Positions 33,739 through 43,779 are shown, numbered from the stretch's first letter. The stretch: 64,000 nt of DNA from Halomonas sp. (GCF_017983445.1 NZ_JAGOBJ010000005.1:280585-344584), one strand, 5' to 3'. The notes: generated from the sequence alone by a model not told the origin. Numbers and translations are program-made.

Positions 33739-33763
33739 AAGGCCACCTTCGGGTGGCCTTTTT
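33739..33763 (+). terminator. UUCG-type terminator after putP
   Basis: AAGGCCACC, TTCG, GGTGGCCTT is a perfect 9-bp stem with UUCG loop, running into five U residues, 25 nt after the putP stop. Confidence 0.93.
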
Positions 33764-33833
33764 CATGCGTTCTCTATCTTCTTCTATATCTTCTTCTATC
33801 GGGCCTGCCATTGTGCAGACCTTGGCCTAGCCG

Positions 33834-34166
33834 CTAATTATCCGTGACTAGCTGGTCGACCTTCTCAAACGCCCGCACCACCAGAAACTGGTCGCTGGGA
33901 CGCACCTTTTCCTGCATGAGATAAGCAGCGATCGCCGGGGCTACTTCACATTTGGCAGGCAGCGGCGCGCTGGCATCAATAAGCGCATTGAGCCGGGCGA
34001 CAAACACAAAGCGCACCCACTGGGGTAACGACATGGTATCGATACAGAAAGGCTCCTGGCTTGCGAAGGCGCTTATCTGGGGAGTTTCGACGCGCCATAA
34101 GTTGGCGGCCTTCATGGCGGCTTCAAGCTCAAGAAGCGCAGTTTGAAGCTGTTGATGGACGCTCAT
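33834..34166 (-). CDS. yqcC: YqcC family protein
   Basis: 110 aa from the ATG at 34166 (AAGG ribosome site); an alternative GTG lies 6 nt upstream. It shows the YqcC (DUF446) pattern with AANLWRVETPQISAFASQEP and FCIDTMSLPQWVRFVFVARL. It is a small helical cytoplasmic protein of unknown function, often found near truC in other gammaproteobacteria; no truC is seen here. Confidence 0.82.
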   Translation of the reverse strand: MSVHQQLQTALLELEAAMKAANLWRVETPQISAFASQEPFCIDTMSLPQWVRFVFVARLNALIDASAPLPAKCEVAPAIAAYLMQEKVRPSDQFLVVRAFEKVDQLVTDN

Positions 34167-34453
34167 AAACACCTTAATTAATCAGTAACGGTTCACCTTT
34201 ATTATCCCAACTCTATGCCTGACTTGCCACTTATACCCAGTAATTAACAGTTACCCACCGATTCACAGAAAACCTGCAAGAGCCTGTGGATAAACTATGG
34301 AAAGGTGTCGCAATCGCTACTCTCAGAAGGCTTACAGGAAATTGTTCATTTTTTGATCACTCATTAAAAGAAAGCAGCGATTCAGATACCGTTTCGGCTG
34401 ACACTGTGCGGCGGGCAAGGTAGAGTGCAAGCTTGAAATGCGGGAAGGACATC
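34167..34453. other. Divergent spacer with one perfect DnaA box
   Basis: This holds the promoters of yqcC and the DUF3549 gene. TGTGGATAA at 34285-34293 is the exact reverse complement of the DnaA box TTATCCACA; no cluster of further exact boxes is seen. No ORF or strong hairpin. Confidence 0.4.
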
Positions 34454-35488
34454 ATGCAACCGATTAAGACCATTGATGAATTTTTTATACGCAGCGGCGC
34501 CGAGGTTTCGCTCTATCACATGGGCCGACGCGTTACCGCCTGCGCGCGCGACACGCTGGCAAGCTTTGAGCAGGGTCAAATCGCCTGGCCCGAGCCATGG
34601 CAAAGCCAGGCGCGAATAGCGGCGGTTTTTCGCCTTGGGGATATGCCCGAGCCTGCGATCTGGTTTTTAGCGCTGCCATTAGATGAACAGGGATTACTCT
34701 CCCCTGCCCAGCGCGACGGCTTTCTAAATCGGCTGATAGAAACGCTGGGAAAAAATGTTGCTCAAGTGGGGCAAAACATTAAAGACGCGGATCATCTAAT
34801 GAAGGATAATCCGCTCGCTTTCACACCGAGTGTCACCTTTCAGGCGATGCTTAATGCCTACGCTACTCTGGAGCGAGGATTGCCCGCCAGCCAGCATTTT
34901 GAGCCGGTTGAGGCCTATTTGAGCGGTCAGCTGGACATCGACTGGCAAGCGCTGGGGCTTCAAGGTATCGCTGATTACACGGTCAGACTGGACGATACCC
35001 AGGCGGAGGTTCTTAGCTCTCGGCTTGCGACACTGCCTACTAGCGTTGTGCACTCACTCTGCTACTGTTTAGAACACCAGCTCCTGCCAGAGTCAATGGC
35101 AGTGGCGCTGCGCGAAACTGGCGAGCAAGCAGCGAGCAAGGGCGATATGGAAACGTTGTGTGCCTGTATTCGTGCGGTAGGCAGTACTTCCCACCCGGTT
35201 GTTGGCGACTGGTACTCAAGCCTTTTGGAAGATACATATGCCTGCGGGCCGGATGTACTCGCAGCGATTGCCGGGCGCGGCTGGCTTTTATTGGAAGACG
35301 CGTACCGTTTACCGCTTTTCCTCGATCGCCTGGCTGAAGATGAACGAACTAATTTTGCCGCTGTCGTGCGGGATATTGCGCTCATCGCCCGCTTGCGATT
35401 ACCCGTCATGATGGCGCTTCGGGACGCACCGACAGGCTCAGCGGTACAGCGCCGGCTGGCAATCATGACACAGGCAGCCAACCGTTAA
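34454..35488 (+). CDS. DUF3549 family protein
   Basis: 344 aa from the ATG at 34454, which follows AAGGA at good spacing. QPIKTIDEFFIRSGAEVSLY and the IWFLALPLDEQGLLSPAQRD segment match the DUF3549 family of gammaproteobacteria. It looks like a soluble, helix-rich protein without signal peptide or known catalytic motif. It is 36 nt upstream of the zinc-protease gene on the same strand and may be co-transcribed. Function is unknown. Confidence 0.8.
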   Translation: MQPIKTIDEFFIRSGAEVSLYHMGRRVTACARDTLASFEQGQIAWPEPWQSQARIAAVFRLGDMPEPAIWFLALPLDEQGLLSPAQRDGFLNRLIETLGKNVAQVGQNIKDADHLMKDNPLAFTPSVTFQAMLNAYATLERGLPASQHFEPVEAYLSGQLDIDWQALGLQGIADYTVRLDDTQAEVLSSRLATLPTSVVHSLCYCLEHQLLPESMAVALRETGEQAASKGDMETLCACIRAVGSTSHPVVGDWYSSLLEDTYACGPDVLAAIAGRGWLLLEDAYRLPLFLDRLAEDERTNFAAVVRDIALIARLRLPVMMALRDAPTGSAVQRRLAIMTQAANR

Positions 35489-35524
35489 ACAATAGTGCTA
35501 TCTATGCATTTCAAGGAGTAAGCC

Positions 35525-35965
35525 GTGAAGGAATTACCCTATCAGGCTAAAGCGGTTATTGGCCGCCGCGAGATGGTAACGTTGCCTGAACTGGGCCTTC
35601 ATCTATGCTGTAAAGCAGATACGGGTGCGCGCACCTCAGCACTGCATGCTGAACAAATTGAGACCCGTGAAGATGAAGATGGCCAGCTGTGGGTAAGTTT
35701 TGTTACGCATAGCGGGGGTCCTGATACCCCGGTACACCGTATTAGCGTGCATCTGCATGACCGACGCCGAGTCACTAGCTCAAATGGACATAGTGAATGG
35801 CGCTATGTGATTCGCACCCCCATGCAGATGGGCCAACTAAATTTTCCTGTCGAGCTGACGCTGACAGATCGCATCAACATGCGTCACCCTATGCTGCTTG
35901 GACGCCGCGCCATGCGTCGCCTGCTGGTTGCCCCCGGCGCTGCATTTTTACATGGCGAGCCCTGA
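35525..35965 (+). CDS. RimB-like ATP-dependent zinc protease family protein
   Basis: This 146-aa protein has the aspartic/zinc-protease-like family pattern: VIGRREMVTLPELGLHLCCK and ADTGARTSALHAEQIE near residues 10-45, with a retroviral-protease-like DTGA motif, then HPMLLGRRAMRRLL. In Pseudomonas a homologue (RimB) is encoded next to rimK and modulates RimK glutamylation of ribosomal protein S6. Here rimK follows after 40 nt, which supports the same pairing. Confidence 0.85.
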   Translation: MKELPYQAKAVIGRREMVTLPELGLHLCCKADTGARTSALHAEQIETREDEDGQLWVSFVTHSGGPDTPVHRISVHLHDRRRVTSSNGHSEWRYVIRTPMQMGQLNFPVELTLTDRINMRHPMLLGRRAMRRLLVAPGAAFLHGEP

Positions 35966-36005
35966 ACTAACGATGACTAGTCCTTTTTTTGGCCCGGAGT
36001 CCTGA

Positions 36006-36914
36006 ATGCACATCGCTCTACTTTCACGTAATCGCAACTTGTACTCTACCCGCCGCCTTATCGAGGCCGCGGAGGTTCGGGGCCATACGGCGCGCGTGGT
36101 GGATACGCTGCGCTGCTATATGAGCATCGCCTCGCATCACCCGTCTATTCACTATAAGGGTCAGGAGATCGAGCCGTTTGATGCGGTTATTCCACGGATT
36201 GGCGCATCGGTCACCTTTTACGGCTGCGCGGTGCTGCGTCAGTTTGAAATGATGGGTACCTATGTCATCAATGATTCCGTGGCGATTGCCCGCTCGCGAG
36301 ATAAGCTGCGTTCGCTGCAGCTTTTGTCCCGCAAGGGGCTGGGGTTACCGATTACCGGTTTTGCCCACTCACCGGATGATATCCCCGATCTGATTACCAT
36401 GGTCAAGGGCGCGCCGCTGGTCATAAAACTGCTGGAAGGCACTCAGGGGATCGGCGTGGTACTCGCCGAAACCAATCAGGCGGCCGAGTCGGTTATCCAA
36501 GCCTTTATGGGCATGAAGACCAATATCATGGTGCAGGAATACATCAAGGAAGCGCGCGGCGCAGATATTCGCTGCTTCGTGATCGGCGATAAAGTGGTTG
36601 CTTCGATGAAGCGTCAGGCGGCAGAGGGTGAGTTTCGCTCCAACCTGCACCGCGGCGGCACTGCCAGCGTTATTCGCATTACGCCTGAAGAACGCTCTAC
36701 GGCGATTCGCGCGGCAAAAGCCATGGGGCTTCGTGTGGCGGGTGTTGACCTTTTACGCTCTAACCACGGGCCGGTCATCATGGAGGTTAACTCCTCGCCT
36801 GGTTTGCAGGGCATTGAAAACGCCACTGGTAAAGATATTGCGGGCATGATTATCGAGCATATCGAAAAAAATGCCTCTCCGGTTCTTAAAGCGCCTCCCA
36901 AGCCTAAAGGCTAA
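36006..36914 (+). CDS. rimK: Ribosomal protein S6 glutamate ligase RimK
   Basis: 302 aa; [20 protein letters not shown] is a typical RimK start, and [19 protein letters not shown] precedes the ATP-grasp domain at about residues 100-290 ([36 protein letters not shown]; magnesium ligands in [15 protein letters not shown]). RimK adds glutamates to the C-terminus of ribosomal protein S6. The upstream protease-family gene is its usual genomic neighbour. Confidence 0.95.
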   Translation: MHIALLSRNRNLYSTRRLIEAAEVRGHTARVVDTLRCYMSIASHHPSIHYKGQEIEPFDAVIPRIGASVTFYGCAVLRQFEMMGTYVINDSVAIARSRDKLRSLQLLSRKGLGLPITGFAHSPDDIPDLITMVKGAPLVIKLLEGTQGIGVVLAETNQAAESVIQAFMGMKTNIMVQEYIKEARGADIRCFVIGDKVVASMKRQAAEGEFRSNLHRGGTASVIRITPEERSTAIRAAKAMGLRVAGVDLLRSNHGPVIMEVNSSPGLQGIENATGKDIAGMIIEHIEKNASPVLKAPPKPKG

Positions 36915-36941
36915 GGGGAAAAACCAAAATAATCCGCATTA

Positions 36942-36968
36942 GGGGTGGCAAATAGTCTCTGCCACCCC
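36942..36968 (+). terminator. Hairpin after rimK
   Basis: GGGGTGGCA (36942-36950) pairs exactly with TGCCACCCC (36960-36968), loop 9. There is no U-tract on the plus strand, so it may be a stabilising or weak terminating hairpin before the next gene. Confidence 0.4.
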
Positions 36969-37001
36969 CACAATCTGCGTCACCGAAGGAGGTAGACGCT
37001 C

Positions 37002-37448
37002 ATGTTTCTCGACAATCGCCAAGTGGCGATGGACAGCGTTCTGGAAGCGCTGGCCGATAGCATTGATTATTTCCAGGATAATATCGAACGCCTGCGTCCC
37101 TCGCTGCGTGATGCACTGAAACCGCACTACACAGCGCGGTTAAAGCAGATGCGTAAACTGCAGGAACTGGCACGCGCGCATTTAAAAATGCTGCCGCGCG
37201 ATGCTGACGTTGAACGCGATGATTTTTTATGGCTCTGGAGCCGTCTTAAAAGCTTCGTGGGCAACGATAGCCAAGTCTTGATCAATGAACTGTTAGAGCA
37301 AGAACGTGTGCTGATGCAGGCGTTATCCACCCTATTTACCCATCCGCTACCCGACCCTATCGAACCGATCGTTGATGAATGTATGCAGGGGTGTCGTAAG
37401 CTGATTCGTGAGCTTTACGGACTACAAAAACGTAAAGTGCACCGTTAG
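37002..37448 (+). CDS. Hypothetical helical protein downstream of rimK
   Basis: 148 aa, no signal peptide or membrane helix, predicted all-helical (MDSVLEALADSIDYFQDN; LKQMRKLQELARAHLKM), possibly a four-helix bundle. The ribosome site GGAGG is strong. I do not recognise the family. It is 87 nt after rimK, so it could be part of the same transcript; its stop lies 8 bp from the stop of the convergent SanA-like gene. Confidence 0.75.
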   Translation: MFLDNRQVAMDSVLEALADSIDYFQDNIERLRPSLRDALKPHYTARLKQMRKLQELARAHLKMLPRDADVERDDFLWLWSRLKSFVGNDSQVLINELLEQERVLMQALSTLFTHPLPDPIEPIVDECMQGCRKLIRELYGLQKRKVHR

Positions 37449-37456
37449 GTTAGCGT

Positions 37457-38179
37457 CTATTCGCTTGATTGTGGTTCGAATATATAAAGCGTCGGCGTAA
37501 TGACAGGCTCGACGCTTCGCAGCTCAATGGGCTCGGCGGGTCCTAGAAAGTAAGGCTGTCTGTCCCACACGTAAATATCCCCAAGCGTGGCTACGCGTGC
37601 CGCCCACTCACGCACTCTCAAACGCCACTCGTCAGCGGTTGGCTTTTCTTCGGCCACACAACCGGTTACATCCATACCCAGCGCCCGACCAATAAATATT
37701 GCCCGCGGCAAATGCCAGCTTTGGGTTACCAATAGCGCACGCTCAAGCTGAAAGACATCCTTAGCCCGCGCCAGCGTGTCATAGGTGCTAAAGCCGGCAA
37801 AATCCATGGTGAGCTGGTCAGCAGGAACGCCCCGCCGATGCAGGTCACGCCACATGGCACGCGGCTCGTTATAGGCCTGAGTACGATTATCGCCAGATAA
37901 CAGCAGATGTAATACTCGCTGCTCGGCAATCAAAGTGGCGGAGGTGCGCATACGGGCATGAAAGTGAGGGTTGCGTAACCCGCTACGTGTCCAATGAGAA
38001 GTGCCAAAGACGATGGCTACATCCGCCGGGCGGCACTCAAGTACCTGTCTATCGATATAGCGCGCGGTACTCCCCAGCACGTATAGGTTGCCTAACACAA
38101 ACGACAATGCCGCCAGCAGCAACAAGGCTCCTAGCGACATAAGCAGGCGCTTTGCCCACCTTAACAACACGCTGTACAT
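37457..38179 (-). CDS. SanA/YdcF-like DUF218 membrane-anchored protein
   Basis: 240 aa with one N-terminal membrane helix (about residues 10-32) and a DUF218 domain outside the cytoplasm. DVAIVFGTSHWTRSGLRNPH, LLLSGDNRTQAYNEPRAM and RALLVTQSWHLPRAIFIGRA match SanA, which in E. coli supports envelope barrier function (vancomycin exclusion). It is 18 nt after sufT on the same strand, so it probably rides on the suf transcript. Confidence 0.82.
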   Translation of the reverse strand: MYSVLLRWAKRLLMSLGALLLLAALSFVLGNLYVLGSTARYIDRQVLECRPADVAIVFGTSHWTRSGLRNPHFHARMRTSATLIAEQRVLHLLLSGDNRTQAYNEPRAMWRDLHRRGVPADQLTMDFAGFSTYDTLARAKDVFQLERALLVTQSWHLPRAIFIGRALGMDVTGCVAEEKPTADEWRLRVREWAARVATLGDIYVWDRQPYFLGPAEPIELRSVEPVITPTLYIFEPQSSE

Positions 38180-38197
38180 CTAGCGATCCAGAGACGT

Positions 38198-38767
38198 TTA
38201 AAACATGCCGAGCTCAAGCTTAGCCTCGTCGCTCATCATGTCACGGCTCCAGGGGGGGCTGAAGACAATCTCGGTGTGCACTTTGTTAATTTGCGGCGCC
38301 CCTAAAATTTTATTACGCGCATCCGCAGCGATAACGTCGCCCATGCCACAACCTGGGGCCGTCAGCGTCATGCGAATCGTTACTACCCGCTCGCCGGTAA
38401 TCAGCCGCTCAATACGGCAGCCGTATACCAGTCCCAGATCTACAATATTGACGGGGATTTCCGGATCAAAACAGGTACGCAGCTGTTCCCATACAAACTG
38501 CTCGATCTCATCTTCACTAGCACTTTCAGCCAAGGTTGGGCGCGGCAGCGACTCAAGCCCCAAGGCATCCAGGTTTCGTCCTTCAATAAGATAAAGGCGC
38601 CCTTCAAAACCAACGCTGACCGAGCTACCTTTCGCCTGCATGACGCTGACGATGCTGTCTTCCGCCAAGGTTTCCGTTTTGCCAAACGGAATCGCAATAG
38701 CCTCTACATCACGCTGAAGCGGCAGTTTCTGACCTCGATCAAGGCTAGCGATTTGCTCGATATCCAT
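38198..38767 (-). CDS. sufT: SufT family Fe-S assembly protein (DUF59/MIP18)
   Basis: 189 aa. The C-terminal two thirds is a DUF59 domain (DPEIPVNIVDLGLVYGCRIE; MTLTAPGCGMGDVIAADARN), preceded by a 75-residue SufT-type region. SufT proteins help mature Fe-S proteins. It starts 8 nt after sufS and is the last suf gene of the operon. Confidence 0.9.
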   Translation of the reverse strand: MDIEQIASLDRGQKLPLQRDVEAIAIPFGKTETLAEDSIVSVMQAKGSSVSVGFEGRLYLIEGRNLDALGLESLPRPTLAESASEDEIEQFVWEQLRTCFDPEIPVNIVDLGLVYGCRIERLITGERVVTIRMTLTAPGCGMGDVIAADARNKILGAPQINKVHTEIVFSPPWSRDMMSDEAKLELGMF

Positions 38768-38775
38768 AGGGTTCC

Positions 38776-40041
38776 TTAGCGCACCATACCAATAACACGA
38801 TCAAGCGCTGCGACAAACGCATCCACTTCATCGAGGGTATTATACGCAGCAAACGAAGCACGGCACGTAGCATCCACGCCAAAATGGTGCAGCAGCGGCT
38901 GTGCACAGTGGTGCCCGGTACGAATGGCCACGCCTAACTGATCAATTAACAGACCGATATCCTGAGAGTGCGCGCCGTCAACCACGAACGACAGCACGCC
39001 CGCCTTGTCAGGCGCAGTTCCCAGGATACGCAGCCCATCAATGCTCTGCACGGCCTGAGTAGCATGTTCAAGAAGCATGCCCTCCCATTGACCAATCGCG
39101 GTGATACCCACGCTTTCAACCCACTCAAGCGCACGTCCCAATGCGATAACTTCCGCAATGGCTGGCGTGCCTGCCTCAAATTTATGCGGAATACTTGCAA
39201 AGGTGGTGCCCGTGTCGAAAGAGACGGTTTTAATCATCTCACCACCACCCTGCCAGGGCGGCATGGCCTCCAGCAGTGCTTTTTTACCATACAGCACGCC
39301 AACGCCTGTGGGACCATAAACCTTATGACCGGAGAAGGCGTAAAAGTCCGCATCAATCGCCTGTACGTCGATTGTTTGATGCGGTGCTGCCTGCGCGCCA
39401 TCGACAAAAATCAGCGCGCCGTGCTGGTGAGCAAGCGCCGCCATGTCTTTGATCGGGTTAATCGTGCCCAGCGCATTAGACACATGATTAACGGCGACCA
39501 GCTTGGTGCGCTCACTCAATAGCGCGCGGTAAGCAGCCATATCCAGCGCACCCGTGTCATCAACCGGAATAACCTTGATGGTAAAACCATGCTCAGCGGC
39601 CAGCAATTGCCAGGGCACAATATTGGAGTGATGCTCAAGCAGCGATATCAAAACTTCATCACCCGAGGTGAGGTTAACGCGCCCCCAGGTTTGAGCTACC
39701 AGGTTGATCGCTTCCGTCGTTCCACGAGTAAAGATAATCTGACGAGCATCTTCGGCATTGAGAAATGCTTTTACGCGCTCACGCGTGCCTTCAAACGCCG
39801 CCGTCGCTTCATCGGCCAGCGTATGCAGGCCGCGGTGGATATTGGCGTTATAGCGCGAGTAGTAATCGCTAAACACGTCAATGACCTGCTGCGGCGTTTG
39901 GCTGGTCGCGGCGTTGTCTAGATAGATGAGCGGCTTACCGTGCACTTCCCGACACAGAATCGGAAAGTCTTCACGCACCGCCAGTACATCATAGGGCGCC
40001 TGACCACTCGCTGTGGCTTTCTCAAGAACCGTTGACGACAT
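38776..40041 (-). CDS. sufS: Cysteine desulfurase SufS
   Basis: 421 aa, class V aminotransferase fold. PLP Lys is in FSGHKVYGPTGVGVLYGK near residue 235, the PLP Asp/Gln pair in FVDGAQAAPHQ, and the active-site Cys in RTGHHCAQPLLHHF near 375. It takes sulfur from cysteine for the SufBCD scaffold. No sufE or sufU partner is encoded in the operon, so the acceptor must be elsewhere. Confidence 0.95.
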   Translation of the reverse strand: MSSTVLEKATASGQAPYDVLAVREDFPILCREVHGKPLIYLDNAATSQTPQQVIDVFSDYYSRYNANIHRGLHTLADEATAAFEGTRERVKAFLNAEDARQIIFTRGTTEAINLVAQTWGRVNLTSGDEVLISLLEHHSNIVPWQLLAAEHGFTIKVIPVDDTGALDMAAYRALLSERTKLVAVNHVSNALGTINPIKDMAALAHQHGALIFVDGAQAAPHQTIDVQAIDADFYAFSGHKVYGPTGVGVLYGKKALLEAMPPWQGGGEMIKTVSFDTGTTFASIPHKFEAGTPAIAEVIALGRALEWVESVGITAIGQWEGMLLEHATQAVQSIDGLRILGTAPDKAGVLSFVVDGAHSQDIGLLIDQLGVAIRTGHHCAQPLLHHFGVDATCRASFAAYNTLDEVDAFVAALDRVIGMVR

Positions 40042-40093
40042 TCATCACTCCTCATGTAAGCGTTGAGCTTAGTCGTTAAGATAGCCGTTAAGA

Positions 40094-41437
40094 CTAGTCG
40101 TTGAGCGCGACGGCGGTTTCTACCAGGCCTGCCAGATTGAAACGCTCAGGCAACTTACCAGCAACCGCCAGTTCTACGCGCTCAGCAATTTCATCCAGCG
40201 CGACTTTATCCAGCACCTCGCCCGCAAATGCCAGGGTCAGAAGCCCACGCGCGGTTGCTTCATCAATACCGCGAGTACGCAGGGCGTAAATCGCCTCTTC
40301 ATCCAGCTGACCGGTCGTGGTGCCGTGAGAACACTTCACGTCATCGGCGTAGATTTCAAGCTCAGGCTTGGCATCAATCTGGGCACGGTCAGACAGCAGC
40401 AGGTTCTGATTGCTCTGGAAACCTTCGATCTTTTGGCTGTCACGCTTGACGTAGACCTTACCGTTAAACACACCGTGAGCACGGTCATCCAAAATGCCTT
40501 TATAGTTCTCGTTGGAGAACGTCAAGGGCGCGTTGTGATTGACCTTGGTGTGGTTGTCCACATGCTGACGACCCTGACCGAAGAACAAACCGTAAAAGTG
40601 CGTTTCAGCGCCTTCACCGTTCAAGTCGCTGATCAGATCATTACGTACCAGCCCACCGCCCAGGTTCAGGTTGTACGAGGTGTAGCGGCTATCGCGACTC
40701 TGCTCAACATGCATGCTGGCAATATGCATGTCGCCCAGCGGCGCTTCCTGCAGCTTGTAATGATTGAAAATGGCGCCGCGGTCAAGCATGAACTCGCCCA
40801 CCACGTTGGTAAAGTTAGCGGCATCCTGATCACCGCAGTAGTGCTCGATCAACGTAGCTTCACTGCGTGCACCGGCCTCTACCAGAATACGCGGGTGGCT
40901 CATCACTGGCGTAATGCCAGCCTTGGAGAGGAACTGCAGTACGATGGGTTTATCCACCACCGTACCGGGCGCGATACGTACCACAGCGCCCTCTTCCATA
41001 AACGCGGTATTCAGCGCAGCAAACGAAGAGAAATCCACACCGGTCAGACGACCAAGCGGGCCGCCCACCGCTTCATGGTTTTCGCTAAGCGCTTTGGAAA
41101 GCGGCAGCACATGAACGCTTTGGGGAAGTGCGTCCAGGTCTGAAAGCGCCGGTGCAAACACGCCGTCGACGAATGTGAGGCGATAGCCCACGATAGGCAG
41201 CGTGACGGTTGCCGCCTGCGCCGGCGAAAAGTTAGCGTCATCGGCCAGCGCAAAGTTGCCCTGGGCGATGGCGCGAACGTCGGTGTATTTCCATTCTTCA
41301 TCACGGCGTGTGGGGAAGCCCAGCGCTTCAAAGCGTGCAGCGCCCGCCTGACGGCGCGCGGCAATCCACGTCGGTTCCGCCCCGCGTTGCTGGCTACGCG
41401 TTTTCAGCGTGTCCAGAAAGGTTTGCGTATCGCTCAT
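40094..41437 (-). CDS. sufD: Fe-S scaffold subunit SufD
   Basis: 447 aa of the SufBD beta-helix family. The beginning of the core is seen in RRDEEWKYTDVRAIAQGNFA, and SHGTTTGQLDEEAIYALRTR with GIDEATARGLLTLAFAGEVL is the conserved C-terminus, including the cluster-linked His. It pairs with SufB and SufC as the scaffold complex. Its ATG overlaps the sufC stop by ATGA (41434-41437). Confidence 0.95.
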   Translation of the reverse strand: MSDTQTFLDTLKTRSQQRGAEPTWIAARRQAGAARFEALGFPTRRDEEWKYTDVRAIAQGNFALADDANFSPAQAATVTLPIVGYRLTFVDGVFAPALSDLDALPQSVHVLPLSKALSENHEAVGGPLGRLTGVDFSSFAALNTAFMEEGAVVRIAPGTVVDKPIVLQFLSKAGITPVMSHPRILVEAGARSEATLIEHYCGDQDAANFTNVVGEFMLDRGAIFNHYKLQEAPLGDMHIASMHVEQSRDSRYTSYNLNLGGGLVRNDLISDLNGEGAETHFYGLFFGQGRQHVDNHTKVNHNAPLTFSNENYKGILDDRAHGVFNGKVYVKRDSQKIEGFQSNQNLLLSDRAQIDAKPELEIYADDVKCSHGTTTGQLDEEAIYALRTRGIDEATARGLLTLAFAGEVLDKVALDEIAERVELAVAGKLPERFNLAGLVETAVALND

Positions 41438-42183
41438 GCCGCGGACTCCTCAATACCTTCGTAACCATTGGCCTCAAGCTGCTTGGCAAGCTCGGCATCG
41501 CCGGTTTTGACGATTCGACCATCCACCAGAACGTGGACTTTATCGGGAACGATGTAGTCAAGCAGGCGCTGGTAGTGGGTAACCAGCAGGATCGCACGCT
41601 CTTCGGCACGCAGGCTGTTGACACCGTCGGCCACCACTTTCATGGCATCGATATCCAAGCCTGAGTCGATTTCATCCAGCATGGCAAGCTTGGGCTGAAG
41701 CACCAACATCTGGAGAATTTCGTTGCGCTTCTTCTCGCCGCCGGAGAAGCCTTCGTTAACCGCGCGCTGAAGGAAGCTTGCGTCCATTTTCATAAAGCCA
41801 AGCTTTTCTTTAACAAGCTTCATGAATTCAGGCGCCGGCAAGTCCTCAAGACCACGAGCTTTACGCTGGGCATTAAGCGCGGATTTCAGCAGATAGATAT
41901 TCTTGACTCCCGGAATCTCGACCGGGTACTGGAAACCTAACAGCAGGCCCGCCTGGGCGCGCTCTTCGATTTCCATTTCGAGCACGTCTTTACCTTCAAA
42001 GGTGATGCTACCCTGGGTGACTTCATAGCCATCTTTACCGGCAATCACCGCTGACAGGGTTGATTTACCCGCGCCGTTAGGACCCATGATGGCATGCACT
42101 TCGCCTGCATTGATGGTCAGGGTCAGGCCCTTGAGGATTTCTTTATCTTCAACGGTGACGTGTAAGTCAGTAACTTGCAGCAT
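41434..42183 (-). CDS. sufC: Fe-S assembly ATPase SufC
   Basis: 249-aa ABC-type ATPase: Walker A GPNGAGKSTL near residue 35, signature FSGGEKKRNEILQM near 145, Walker B LAMLDEIDSGLDID, and a His switch in LLVTHYQRLL. It drives the conformational change in SufBD. It is preceded by a 79-nt gap after sufB and overlaps sufD by four bases. Confidence 0.96.
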   Translation of the reverse strand: MLQVTDLHVTVEDKEILKGLTLTINAGEVHAIMGPNGAGKSTLSAVIAGKDGYEVTQGSITFEGKDVLEMEIEERAQAGLLLGFQYPVEIPGVKNIYLLKSALNAQRKARGLEDLPAPEFMKLVKEKLGFMKMDASFLQRAVNEGFSGGEKKRNEILQMLVLQPKLAMLDEIDSGLDIDAMKVVADGVNSLRAEERAILLVTHYQRLLDYIVPDKVHVLVDGRIVKTGDAELAKQLEANGYEGIEESAA

Positions 42184-42262
42184 AATCTTAAACCTTCTAA
42201 TTCTGGCGAGTCGCTGGCGCGACGCGTATCAAAGTAATTTGTACGGCAAACCGGCTAAACGA

Positions 42263-43705
42263 TTAGCCTACCGCGCCTTCCAACGTCACGTTCAAGAGCG
42301 CTTCCGCTTCTACCGCAAACTCCATCGGCAGCTCCTGGAATACATCCTTACAAAAACCATTCACGATCATGCTGACCGCGTCTTCTTCGGAAATACCCCG
42401 GCTACGGCAGTAGAACAGCTGATCTTCACCAATTTTTGAGGTGGTGGCTTCGTGCTCAATCGTGGCCGTGCTGTTGCCAATTTCCTGGTAAGGGAAAGTA
42501 TGCGCGCCACACTTGTCACCAATCAGCAGCGAATCACACTGGGTGAAGTTACGTGCGCCTTTGGCACGCGGGCCAATTTTTACCAGGCCGCGATAGGATT
42601 GATCACTTTTACCTGCCGAGATACCTTTGGCCACGATATAAGAACGCGTGCCTTCACCGATGTGAATCATCTTGGTGCCGGTGTCTGCCTGTTGGCGGCC
42701 GTTGGTGACGGCAACAGAGTAGAATTCACCGATGCTGTCTTTACCGCGCAGCACGCAGGACGGGTATTTCCAGGTAATGGCCGAGCCGGTTTCAACCTGC
42801 GTCCAGCTGATACGCGAGCGCGCACCGCGGCAGTCGCCACGCTTGGTCACGAAGTTGTAGATACCGCCCTTGCCGTCTTCATCACCGGGGTACCAGTTCT
42901 GTACGGTGGAGTACTTGATGTACGCATCATCTAAGGCAACGAGCTCGACCACGGCTGCGTGCAGCTGGTTCTCATCACGCATTGGCGCGGTACAGCCTTC
43001 CAGATAAGACACCTGAGCACGGTTTTCGCAGATAATCAGCGTGCGCTCAAACTGCCCGGTATTGGCGGCGTTGATACGGAAGTAAGTGGATAGCTCCATC
43101 GGGCAGGTAACGCCTTCCGGTACAAACACGAACGAACCGTCGGTAAATACCGCCGAGTTAAGCGCCGCAAAATAGTTATCTGCTACCGGCACCACGGTGC
43201 CCAGATACTGCTTGATCAGCTCAGGGTAGTCGCGAATCGCCTCGGAAATGGAGCAGAAGATAACCCCGGCTTCGGACAACTCTTTCTTGAACGTGGTGGT
43301 AACCGATACCGAGTCGAACACGGCATCAACGGCCACACCGGCAAGCGCTGCGCGCTCATGCAGCGGGATCCCCAGCTTCTCATAGGTTTCCAGCAGCTTG
43401 GGATCGACCTCATCCAGGCTTTGCGGACCATCTTCCGGGCGCTTGGGAGCGCTGAAATAGGAAATAGCCTGATAATCGATCGGCGGGTAATCCAGGTGCG
43501 CCCAGGAGGGTTCCTTCATGTTCAGCCACTGCCGATAGGCGTCAAGACGCCACTCAAGCATCCACTCTGGCTCGCCTTTCTTCTTGGAGATAAAGGCAAT
43601 AGTGTCTTCATCCAGGCCAGGGGGAAGCGTGTCACTTTCGATATCGGTTACAAAGCCATCTTTGTATTCGCGACGAACCAACTGTTCCATTTCTTCAGTT
43701 GCCAT
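42263..43705 (-). CDS. sufB: Fe-S scaffold subunit SufB
   Basis: 480 aa, close to full family length. [34 protein letters not shown] and the C-terminal block with [20 protein letters not shown], then [17 protein letters not shown], are SufB hallmarks; the Cys in SCVLRG is in the core region of the family. Ribosome site GGAGGG is strong. It lies 74 nt after the regulator gene. Confidence 0.96.
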   Translation of the reverse strand: MATEEMEQLVRREYKDGFVTDIESDTLPPGLDEDTIAFISKKKGEPEWMLEWRLDAYRQWLNMKEPSWAHLDYPPIDYQAISYFSAPKRPEDGPQSLDEVDPKLLETYEKLGIPLHERAALAGVAVDAVFDSVSVTTTFKKELSEAGVIFCSISEAIRDYPELIKQYLGTVVPVADNYFAALNSAVFTDGSFVFVPEGVTCPMELSTYFRINAANTGQFERTLIICENRAQVSYLEGCTAPMRDENQLHAAVVELVALDDAYIKYSTVQNWYPGDEDGKGGIYNFVTKRGDCRGARSRISWTQVETGSAITWKYPSCVLRGKDSIGEFYSVAVTNGRQQADTGTKMIHIGEGTRSYIVAKGISAGKSDQSYRGLVKIGPRAKGARNFTQCDSLLIGDKCGAHTFPYQEIGNSTATIEHEATTSKIGEDQLFYCRSRGISEEDAVSMIVNGFCKDVFQELPMEFAVEAEALLNVTLEGAVG

Positions 43706-43779
43706 GGTGTTACCCTCCGGGCAGTTGGTGGCGAGGTCTCCTCGCCGTCAATAAGGATAAATTGCCTATAAAATCGGGT

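Noticed and set aside
34167-34453. Replication origin suggested by a DnaA box
   Set aside because: Only one exact box, no AT-rich unwinding element or dnaA/dnaN/gidA neighbourhood.
40325-41143. A 272-codon plus-strand ORF opposite sufD
   Set aside because: The minus-strand frame is an unambiguous SufD; the antisense protein has no recognisable motif.
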